Source of the DNA: Sodiomyces alkalinus F11
Taxonomy: Eukaryota; Ascomycota; Sordariomycetes; Glomerellales; Plectosphaerellaceae
Length of the DNA stretch: 64,000 nucleotides
Direction: 5' to 3'
NCBI RefSeq assembly: GCF_003711515.1
Contig: NW_021167079.1
Location: 113,471-177,470, forward strand
Positions within the stretch are counted from its first letter, which is position 1. Every line of letters begins with the position of its first letter. The notes under the pieces were generated by a model. That model worked only from the letters and a program-made list of their open reading frames with translations, was not told where the DNA came from and ran no database searches. Below are positions 47,614-58,100 of the stretch, piece by piece. The translations under genes and the position numbers were made by a program.

Positions 47614-48230
47614 AATAGATTCTTAAATATAACCCCGCGATACCTACGGAAGTGGAAGAGCTACACACCGTAAAGAAAGTGAAGAGGGATATAGGTCGAG
47701 ACTCTCTATAGCTTAAAGAGGCGTAACTTACCCGTAATAGCGTCTCTTATATAGCTAGCTTTATAGTAGGAGCCGCTACTACTAGCTACCCTCTTTACGC
47801 CTTTACTATCCTCGATTCCGGTGCTATATTATATATTTTTAACGATTTTTCCCGCTTTTTAGACTTTACCCCCGCTACACAGGGAGACTACGTTATCGTA
47901 AGCAGTTTGTTACTACCTATTAAAGGTTACGGTAATATAACCGTAAGATTAAACGGACTAATAGGAGGCCTCGACTTTATGCTCTTAAATATCACCTACT
48001 ACGAAGGCTTGACCTATAGCTTAGCCTCTAACTAACGGTTACTACTACGAGGCTACTAGTAGGATTAAAAGCCACTATATAACTACCTCCGCTATACTGG
48101 TAAATCTATACTATACTAGCTAAGTGACCACTTCGATTAAACTATAGTTAAATACATACTCTATAACTAATCCACGGCTGCTTTTCTAGGCTTTTCCACT
48201 CGTAAAGGCGTCTATAAATCGATGATACGA
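47614..48230 (+). mobile_element. Copia family D, protease part
   Basis: Plus-strand copia aspartic protease: the DSG catalytic triad at 47,814-47,822 is intact in LDSGAILYIFND, followed by FSRFLDFTPA, GDYVIVSS, IKGYGNITVRL and FMLLNITYYEGLTYSLAS, the usual order. RIP stops occur later (SN-RLLLRG). It is cut at 48,230 by the T-rich end of the LINE. Joined across gypsy A copy 2 to the gag part at 39,481-40,524. Confidence 0.7.
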
Positions 48231-51200
48231 TTTCTTTTCTTTTTATTCATTACGCATATGCAGCCCTAAAGCTATGGCGCGGCGCCTATCGCCCTAAGGG
48301 CAAAAGGCCATCAGAAGCTAGGTACAGTACAATAGCGTAGTAGTAGTAATACACAAAGGAGATCCTCCGTAATAATCTGCCTAATAGACCTAATAGATAA
48401 TAAAACCAAAGCAAAATGACTAGACCGCAGAATCCGAGGTTTACGCCCTATACCACTCCGCCGAGGCTATTTTAGTAGCTAAAAGATAGGCCTATAAGGC
48501 CTGTATTCCTCTTTAGTACCGAATGATAGCGGTAGAGATAGCGGTAGGCCTGCTAGGGCTTCCCGTAGGGCTCTTCGTTCGGCTTTATAAAAGGGGTAAG
48601 AAAGAATAAGGTGAGCTGTATTCTGTATAGGGGAGCCGGGACAGGAATAGCGGTCGTGAGCGCAGTTTTAGGCCATTTCTTAGTGGGGTTTAAGGTATCC
48701 GAAGCCGGGTTTTAACTGCGTAAAAGCCAACTTTACCCACTTAGGGCCCTAAGTTAGTAGTGGTTTTCGGGAGAAACAGAGGTTATCGCGGACTAGACGC
48801 CTATAAAGGCCGCCTAAACGCACCGATTTACCCCTTGTCTCCGCCTCTTCTTCGTTATTCTAAAAGGCCTCCTAGTCTTTAATCAAGGCTTCGTTAACCC
48901 GGCGTTTTAGGTGGCTAAGGGTACTAAACTAATAGACTTAGTGGCTTTTTTAGGGTCTAGTACCCCTTTAGCTACTTTATTCGCTAGTTCGTTCCTTTCT
49001 ATCTCTACGTATAAGGGGCACCACCACATAGAGACCAAAGTGCCCAGTTATTTAAGGCGTAAGATAAGGTCTTTAGCTTGTATCGCCTATTATAAGGTGC
49101 GCTAAAGCTTCTAGATAGCCGCCTAGAAATCACTAAAAATATAGCACTGTAGGGGCCTAGGCGTCTGCTCTAGGGCAGCGTAAAGGGCCTAAAGACTAGC
49201 GTATCATTCAGCGTCCGCGACTTCGGCAACGGCCCCTAGGCTAAAGCCTATAGCATTATAGAGCCTTCCAGTATTAGTCCACTATATTATAGCGGCTATA
49301 GCCTGCGAAGGCCCTATAGGGGGCCTAGTAGGGTAGCCTAGGGAGCCGTCGGTATAGAAAATAGTAGCCTATTCCCCTAGACCTTATTATATTTTAGCTA
49401 GGGCTTCGAGGTAGGCTGTTTTTTAATCGAGGGTTTCGGGGCCAGGGCTAGGGTTAGGGTCGGTAGCTATAATATGCCGGTCTTTAGGGAAAAAGGGCCT
49501 TAGATCCGCTAAGGGTTCCGAAGCCTAGGGGGCCTTTTACCTAGCTAAAGGACCCTCGATATTCTAAGAGTAACCTATTAAAGCCGCTATTTCTAGGCCT
49601 AGCTTAAATAGCTATATAGAAGGTAGAAGGGTTTATAGCCGGTTAAGGCCTTCGTGGTTTTTACTTAGTAGGAGCTGACGTCTAATAGGGTGGTTTAGTA
49701 GGAATTTTAAGGTTCTAAAGGCATAAAGCCTATTAGACCTAGTTAACCTAACCGCCGCTAGGGGGACTACTGCTTCGAGTTCTAGAGGCTGTAAGGGGGC
49801 CCCCCTAAAAGCACCTAGGGCCCTGACTAGAGCGCCGTATTATAGACGTTCTAGGCGGTCCACGAGGTGTTTTTTCGGTGATTTTAGGTCCTACCAGAGC
49901 TACGAGCCACTGTTAGCTAAAGAAGCTATACAGGCTATATATAGCTACCGTAGGGCCTTAAAAGAGAGGCCCCTCCATGGGCTAGCTAGCCTATATAACC
50001 TATTGAGAGCCCCTAAAGCTAAGTTTAGGCGTTTTTTGACGTGGGGTTTAAAGGATAGCTTAGGATTAAACCAGACCCCTAGCTAGCTAATAGAACCTAG
50101 CGCGAGTTTAACTAAGTGCCCTCTATATTAACCGGAGCGTCTTCTTTAGAGCGTCTTTGATAGAAGTGAATAAGCTCTGTTTTTCGGTGGTCGAAAAGGA
50201 CTTAGTTAACTTTCACTACGTCAAAAAAGAAGGCTACGGCTTTTTCTAGGGTTTTATAGTTGTTCCTAGTTAATGTAGACGCTATAAATAGCTAAAAGTC
50301 GTTAATATAGAATAGCTAAAGCCCCTTAAAATCCGGTCCCGCTATAACCTTCCTAATATAAATTAGGAATAGGATAGGGAAACCGGAGAACCTTATAGAA
50401 CCCCTATATTTAGGGGGGTGGGCTGCTAAACCTACCCCTCGAAGGCTAGTTAGATACGCCTATTTCCTGTAAAAGAGGCTACCTATTTAACTAGGTTCGG
50501 GGGTAGTTAGAGGTCTTAAAGGGTCCTAAGTAGCTAGGGACTGGCGACGTGATCGAAGGCTCCTTTAATATCTAAAAATAGCATAGAGATTATAGGAATT
50601 TAGCGTGATTTACGCTATTTTTCGATATAGTAGAGGAGGAGAAGGGCTATATCGATAGCAGAGCGTTATTTTCGACGCCCTATTTCACTAGGGTGTAGAA
50701 GGTTATCGCGGGTATTAGCTATAAAGCTAAGTCTAGTAGCTATTTCAGTTTCGAGTACTTTACCTAGGCAGTTAAGAAGGGCTATAATCCTATAAGACTT
50801 AGGATCTGAATAGTCCTTCTTCCTTGACTTTAGTAGAATAACCCCGAGGGCTTCTTTCTAGCAGGTAGGGTAATACCCTGCGGAAAAGAGTGCTAAGTAG
50901 GCCTGTAAAAAGGACCCGGGAATAGCCTTATAGGCCTATTAGATAGGTTTCAAACCTATCCTATCAGGTCCAGGGGCTTTCCCTTTAGCGGCTCTGAAAA
51001 TCGCGCGTTATAGCCTTATAGCCTATAGGCTAGGCCACTCCCACGGTCTTCTAAGGCCCTTATTACGTGATCTAGTCAGGCTCTAGGGACTTTAAGAAGA
51101 GTGGGAGGGGCCTAGGCCCCCCGAAGGGCCTATAAATACAGGCGCTTTAGGGGCGTTAGTGGCGGAGGGTGCTAGAAAAGGGTCTAAAGTAGGGCGTTGT

Positions 51201-54200
51201 ATTTATCTTCGAAGGTATAGGCCTTTTACTTCGTAGGCGTTTAAATCGGTGGGACTTTCGCGTTAAGGCCGCTTTTCGTATAGTTATAGGCCTTAAAAAG
51301 TGGTATAGGGCGCAAACCACGATTCCTGCAGTCTAGTTATATTGCTTTTGTTTTTTACCTATTAGGTTTTATTAGGCAGATTATTACGGAGGATTTCCTT
51401 TGTGTAGTACGCTCTATTTTACTGTACCTAGCTTCGTATAGCCTCTAGCCCTTAGGGCGATAGGCGCCGCGCCATAGCTTTAGGGCTGCATGCGCGTAAT
51501 GAATTAAAAAAAAAAAAAAAAGCCTTAAAAGTCTCGGGGCCTTCGGTGTAGGCTAGGAAGGCGTCCTAGTGGTCGTTTTTTACGGGTTTTACCGTCCTAT
51601 AGTAAGCATTTCGTGTTTCTTTCAAGGAGGTTTCCAAAGACGCTAGCTGGGTAGCCGAGGCCCCCTTTTTAGACGTCTTTCTAAATACCCTAAAAGCCCT
51701 ACTAGCTGTTTTTCGCAGGGCTTTTAGCTCTTTAGTCCACCACGGCTTCGAAGGCTTTACTACCCGTAACTTAGGCACTAAAGCCTTAAGCGCTAGGGTA
51801 ATAGTATCCGAAAGGCAACGGCCTAAAGAATCCTAGTCCGAGGCGTTAATAGCCCATTAAAGGTACAGGTTAAGGCTAGGTTCTAGGCTTTTTAGGGTAC
51901 TAGAAAATAGGTCCTAATCTACTAGCTTATAGTTATAAGCCAGCGGGAGGGACTTATTTATAGGACCTTTAAAGCCTAAAATAGTAGCCGAAAGGAGGAT
52001 ACCGCGGTGTAAAGAGGTAGTATTTTCGATATACTCCTACTTATTAAAGCGGAGATAATCGAAGCCGGGCGTGTAAAAGGCTAGGTCTATAACCGACTCT
52101 TAGCGAAGATTAGACCTAAAAAAGGTCCCCCCGTTTAGGTCATCTTCTTCAGAGTCCACTAAATAGGCAGCTCCGAGGCTATCTAACTAGTGTACTAGGG
52201 CCTAGGCCTGAATAGACGCCTGGTTAGTAGCGGCTCTGTTCTACTACTAGTGGTTTCTATTAAAGTCCCCTATAATAAGGGTAGGCTTAGGGACCTATAG
52301 GCCCTATAGTACTTGATCCTCGGTTAGGGCCGGCTTTCAGGGCCTAAAAAGGAGGGAAAAGAAGAAGAAGAAGTGGAAGAGGTAGAAGGGGTAGGGCTAG
52401 GGGGCCGCCCTTAGCCTATCGTTTCGGGGTCCTATTCTATCTGGTTATAGACGTGTAGAACATAAAAGGTCTATAGATAATAAACCTCTATAATCTACGT
52501 GTCTATATCGTCTAGAAGGTCGTCGCGGTATAAAAAATCGATACTAAAGCCCTTTTTTATATAAGAAAGGACCTTAGGCTTAATAAAAAAGGAACTGGGT
52601 TTTCTAGGATATAGGCGTAGTAGTGTAAAAGGCAGGGTGGTTTCGGATAAACCACCCCTCTAGTGTCGAGACGTAGGCAGGTTCCTGAATAAGGACTATA
52701 TTAGCCGAAGCCTTTAAAGCCTATTCTAGGATAGCCTCCTATACCGGGGCCTGTTTATCGACGTTATATTAAATAAACCGGATATCTTTCGAACTATAAG
52801 GCCCTATATTTATAGAATTTAGGGTTTTATAGCTTAAAAGACCTCGTAGTCTTTAGTAAAGGAGGGGTGATCTCCTTCGTAGTTACAGCACTTATAGGTC
52901 TTATACTTCTAATCTCGGTATTCTTTATACTCGTTATAGTAGTGGTATTCTTCCCTTTAGCCTTTAACGGCGCAGATAGGGCAGGTAACTAGGCCTTTAC
53001 AGGTCCCTCGAGTATACCCGAATTTCTAGCAGTTAGAGTACTAGGTCCTAGGGGTTATAGGTCTATATTTATAGACCTTTAGCCGCTGGCGGGCTATATA
53101 GAGCCCCTGTTTTAGACAGTACTTCTATTCTTTACTAGTAGGTATAGAAATAACTACCGTGCCGTAAAACGCGTTCGGAGCCCCTAGCCATCAAGGCTTC
53201 CCTACTACCCTAATAGGGTTAAATATGCCGATTTTAGTGGCTAGGTCCTATAGGCCTAGGCCCTGTTATAGTGTTATAGGCTTTAGTTTAGGGCCTTTTA
53301 CGGCGGCTCGGAGGGGTCAGGGGTCGGGGTATCATCTCCCCTAGCCCTAAAGGCTCTAAAAGGCACCTATTTAATAATAAGCTTAAACTAATCGCCTATA
53401 GGCTAGAGGGGCTAGAGGGGGAGGTTTAGCTCTTTAAGCCACTCGTTCTACGAGTCTAGGAGCTATTAAACGCTATATTTCGGCTCCGGGGTTAAAAGAA
53501 GGTTCCTGTTAGTTAATAGACTAATAGCCGTAACTATAGGGGTTTTTAAGGCCTTATTTAGTCTATTTCGGAGCTCGAGGGGATTAAAGTCTTCCTGGGG
53601 AATCCGGGCCCCTGCCGTAGGTTAAAGGATAACCTTAGGGACCGTTTTAGAGTCTATTAGGAGGGGTGCTAGGGGGGTCTAGGCCTATAGTACTAGGGCC
53701 CCTAAAATGGGGGCCTAAGGTGCTATAGGGCCTGTTTTCCCGTTTAAAGCCTCGCTATACAGGGGTTTAGGCTGTTCTGTAAGCCTCCGAACTACCTAAG
53801 CTAGTTCGTCGACCTTCTATTCGAGTATAGGAGGCTAGGGGCTCGGGGTTCCGTCAATAGTAGATTTAAGGCGTACGATTAGAGCCTTAATCTAAGGGTC
53901 AGGGTCGAGGGTATAGGCCTGTTAAAGCAGCTAAAGATCCTATTAGAGTAGTCCCTTAGCCTATGCCTTACTAGCCGAACTAGTCGACTTCTAGGGCTTA
54001 GCCGAGGTTTCTCCAGGGGCTTTAGCTGTTCTAGGTGCCCTTTTAGCCTATTTAGAGCCTAAAAGGGTCGGTTTTTCAGCAGGGGGGGGCCCTAAAGGGC
54101 GTTTCGAAAGCGCCTTCGGCTTCCGAGTCCAAGGGGGATTCGATTCGGGTCATAGAAAAACGTCTGGGGTTAGTGTAGAAGGGCTAAGGTGCCTTTTCGA

Positions 54201-54400
54201 ATTTAGAGGCGTAGCGAGGGTTAAATCCTCTGTATTAGAGGTATTACCTATATCAACCTCCCCTAGGCCCTCTATAGTTATAGGGGCCGTAGGGGCCTTA
54301 GGGGCGTTAGGGACGTTCGAAGGGTTAGGGGCGTTATTATAGCTAGCGTTATGGCTAGTAGGTTATTATTTATTGCGTTATAGTTAGGTGGAGGTCGGGG
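48231..54400 (-). mobile_element. Tad-like LINE (non-LTR retrotransposon), RIPed
   Basis: Minus-strand LINE of about 6.2 kb. ORF1 region (about 54.1-52.85 kb) ends with two to three CCHC knuckles at 52,850-53,045 in which many Cys codons read Tyr. ORF2 starts with an EEP endonuclease (NIVLIQEPA at about 52,690-52,720; IIGDFNRNH at about 52,250-52,280). A linker follows (SKPWWTKELKALRKTASRAF, 51,690-51,750), then RT (about 51.2-50.1 kb; catalytic YIND at 50,298-50,309) and RNase H (IFYTDGSLG at about 49,335-49,360). The 3' end is T-rich on the plus strand from 48,231 (a decayed poly-A tail). ORF2 is interrupted by a plus-strand insertion at 51,299-51,521. Stops are frequent. Confidence 0.85.
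51299..51521 (+). mobile_element. 5'-truncated LINE copy with poly(A) and 9-bp target-site duplication
   Basis: A 223-bp plus-strand insertion ending in 16 A (51,506-51,521). It aligns with the reverse complement of the LINE's own 3' end (about 48,235-48,455). It is flanked by GCCTTAAAA at 51,290-51,298 and again at 51,522-51,530, a perfect 9-bp target-site duplication inside LINE ORF2. Confidence 0.85.
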
Positions 54401-55050
54401 GTGCGGCTCTGCGCGGCTAGCCCTGCTGCTTTGTCAGCGTGGGCGCACGGGCCACGTCAGACTTTTCCCCCGCACACAGGGGAACCGTAGGCCTATTTCC
54501 AGGCATTTTCGCACTTATAATACGCCTAAACTAGCGCCTACGCAATACAGGGCTATAAATAGGCGTATAGAACTTGAAAAGAGCTATCGATTGATATAGG
54601 TTTTAAGTGGTTTAGAGCGTTTGCGCGTAAAATGTAGGTCCCCCACGTAAGTTATAGTCGCTTTTTGAAAGGATATCACCTTTAGACCTATAGTTAATAG
54701 AACTGGCAAAAACCATTACGACTAAGAGTATAGTTAATAGACCCAATAAAAACCGTTATACGAAAAGAGTCTACGAAAGTAACTAGTCTACACTACCTCC
54801 TATATATAACGATTACCCGTGTAAGACTCCTATATAGGTCTCCCTACCGTAGAAACGCTGCTATTATTAAAATAGAGCTAGGAGGGAAGACTAGAGTCGT
54901 TTTTTAGTTTTGATTGGAATAGTAAGCAGGTAAGTAGATAGATATTTCCTCGGAGTACTTTTAGAACTCTCTAAGGAACAAGAACAATAAGTTTTGTACC
55001 GATATTCTTGTTCTGACAACAATTAATTTGGAACCTCTCAATCTGACCGT
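54401..55050. other. GC-rich un-RIPed patch, then RIPed intergenic DNA
   Basis: 54,400-54,500 is GC-rich and keeps many CA/TG dinucleotides, unlike its surroundings; it may be the LINE 5' UTR. From 54,500 to 54,950 the DNA is RIPed with no recognisable coding. A short imperfect duplication (tagttaatag, then aaaaaccgtta/aaaaaccatta) lies at about 54,690-54,765. Confidence 0.45.
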
Positions 55051-55065
55051 CTTATCGTATGTATC

Positions 55066-55083
55066 CTTTTACGGTTACGCTGT
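55066..55083 (-). repeat. CGTAACCGTAAAA motif at island 2 edge
   Basis: Reverse complement reads acagcgtaaccgtaaaa, identical to 35,424-35,440 at the left edge of island 1 and close to the end motif of the transposon-end repeats at 35,652 and 39,180. Confidence 0.5.
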
Positions 55084-55190
55084 ATTCGACACGGACTGGG
55101 TCTCGCGAAGAGCCAACCATACCACCCGGGAAACGTCTTCGCCATGGCACGGAATCGTCGCTTCGTAATGAGAGATTTAAACACGAAGTT

Positions 55191-58100
55191 CTAACTCCCA
55201 GTCTTCGCGGGAGAGCCCTCGGTCTCCCCCAACACCTCCGCCGGCACCTCCTTTCCCACATCCTCTACGTTGCCCCCCACGGGCTCCCCAGTAAAAGACT
55301 CACGAGTTGCAGAGTCGCTTGATTCTTCGGGGGCTTCCGCGAGGTTTTGAGGTTCGATTTCCAGAGCGCCATGGTTAGTGTCCTCCTTCTCTTGGTCTTC
55401 CAAGGAGAACAGATCCGACAGGTTAATGGCAAGGAAGGTCTTGGGTAATTTGACCCTTGAAGACCAGTTAGTCTCAGGTCGTCATTGCACCTCAGTACCA
55501 TCGCAAAGCAGGAGTAGACGAAGGGGTTCACATACTGGTTGAATTTCGCCCTCAAAGTGCGGATGACCTCCATCCAATCGGCATGGAGTGTCAGACTCCG
55601 TCGAGGCGCGCAGCTAATGCAATGCTTGCTGTCGAGTTGAACGTCCAATGGATCGAAGACATGGCATCCAGGGCTGATTGTGATCCTGATACTGTACGCG
55701 AAGGTCGGCTCCTCCTCGCCTTCAGCCGCGTGGGCGGACGTCTTAGTCTCGGATTCGTAGAGTTCAAAACAAATCTGAGAGAGATAGTCCAATTCTGGAA
55801 TGGTGCTCCGCTTGATCTTCGTCTCGATTCCTCCTTCGAAGATACAATTCAGCAGCGTGTATATATGCGACTCCTTGGTGAAATAGAAGAACGATTTGGC
55901 GTCGTTGGACGCCTGCATCTCTTCAAGATTCTGAACAATCTCTTTGAGAAGGGGCAGTGACGTCAGGAGACCGATCTCCAGCTTCTCGCTGTCCGAGATG
56001 CCATACTCTTGCGGGCAAATGAAGTCGAAAAGTACCTTAGCGAGCTGGTACAGCTCCCTGAGAGGCTCAAAACGGGCATCTGTTTTCGCCTTGGTTTTCG
56101 CGTTGCCCGTATATAAGTGGAAGTACTGCTCCGGAGGCGCGCCTTCGCTCCCGTGCCGCAAGCCGTTGAGGAACGACCGGCGTCGGAAGAGCCGTCTGAC
56201 TGAGCTCGGACCCCTGCTGTTGGCGTCTGCGGACCTGTCAGGCCTATCACCCTCTCGTCGGTCGTCCCTTGACTCCTGGGACGACTTCCCCTCCTCCGCG
56301 TCTTTGGTCACCGGTTTCCCGTCTTTGCCTTCTTTGGCAGAGCCGCCGTTTCCCTCCTTGTTCTCCTTCTCTCTCACGCCGTATTCTTCCTCGAGCATGT
56401 GCCGTGGCGGAGTGAAGACCCACTCGAGAAACTGGCGATTATGCAGCGCATCGAACTTCATCGTGTCGTAGAGCTCGGAGATCTTGCTGGGATCGACCTT
56501 TTCACCGTCACAGAACTCTTGGAAGAGTTTCCCCCACCGCTCACGGAAGAGTTCGGCATCTTCCCCACAGCACCATCGAGATTGGATGCTGTTGATGCCG
56601 CTTGCCTGTGAAAGAGCCGACGAGAGAGAGCTGTGGGAGGCTTCACAGCTTTGCGACTTGTCCAAACTCAAGCTCGACGCATTGTGTGGGGAGCTGGCAC
56701 CTCCGTTGTAGAGTTTCTTATAATTGTGCTGCATCACCCGTCGATGAAACTTCATCAGCTGGACCACTCGCGTCTGGACTTCGGATGGCTCGGGCATCTT
56801 GTCGGGCCAGGCAAACTGCGGGGGTCGCTCGTTGCCCTTCCGCAAAAGGCCCTTGAGTTTCTTCTTCACCTTGTCCATTTCGTCTTTGGCCGCATTCGAG
56901 TCATCGAGCAAATCCTTGCGGATCGTGATGAAGTCGTCGGGCAGGTCATTCTGGCGAAGGAAAGAGGACGCCCAGATCTGAGCGCTCGTCGAAACCCTTC
57001 GCTCCGAGCTGCTGAAAACGTGAACCTCGTCTAGGATGTCGCGATTGAGGAGTTGAAAGTCATTCCGCATATTCTCGCCAAGTTCCTGGGATTGGTAGCG
57101 GGCAGAGTGCGTCGGCTCCCCGCCCCATTTAACAATGAGCTGGAGCTTATCCAGCACTAAACTCTCTTCGACAGCCGTTATTCGGGACATGGTCACTCCC
57201 GAGAGAGAGTCCTGACGATGCGACCCGCGGGACTTGTCATCCGATGCCAATGATCTGTCCGCTCTCTTGCCCCGCAATCCCGTCTTTATATCATCGTCGC
57301 CAACCTGGGCAGTCGTCCCCTCGGCAGAAATCTGCTCATCTGACTTTCTCTTTCGAAACATAGGCTTAATCTGTACCTTGGTGCCAGCCCAGCCTCCCTT
57401 CTTGACGAGAACGTTGCGTAGGGCAGCGAGTTTTGTGGGATCCTCGATGCCCGCAACCAGGGCGACATCAACGGCTTGGATGACACTAGCTAGCGCCGCC
57501 TCTCCAATCAGTAGAACCTCATCCTGATGCCCCTTAAGCAGCTCAATAAAGGGGTCGGTGTGGAATGTGAACTTGTACTTTTGTTTTGGGGTGCGATCTG
57601 CATGCCGAATGACCGATACGATGCCCTTGAGTTTCCAGGAGTGCTTGGGGAGTGGTGGCGCAGGAACATTGTCTTGTTCCGAGATGGTTTCCCCTTTTAA
57701 CGACGCCGCGGCGGATGGGGTGGCAGACGGCGCCGTGGACGAGGCACTGGTTTTCCCGCCATCTCGCAGAGGGGGTGGAGGGGGTAAGGATGGGTTTGTC
57801 GTCATGCCCTGTACAGCAGATGTGGCAGAGCTGTCGGACCTGGGTGCCAAGGTGCCCAGCTGCCACCTATGCTCGTCCAATTTCGACTCTTGCTGTCCCC
57901 TTTCGCCGCCTGTTTTGGCTGATGTACTGCTCGTAGATTTGGCGACGGATGGGGGCAAGGTGGCCATCTGGCCCTGGTCCCTCTCCTTACCTCCCCTCGC
58001 AGCTGGGGGGTCCGCCACATCTGAAACCGAAGGAGACGACGTCGGCGATGTGACACCTCCTCTCCGAAGCCGCTCTTTGACGAACAGTTCCTTGAGGATG

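Noticed and set aside
55440..55510. A 35-nt or 43-nt intron near the VIP1 C-terminus
   Set aside because: Both are shorter than normal fungal introns; the 80-nt intron with GTATGT donor uses the same acceptor and restores the family sequence.
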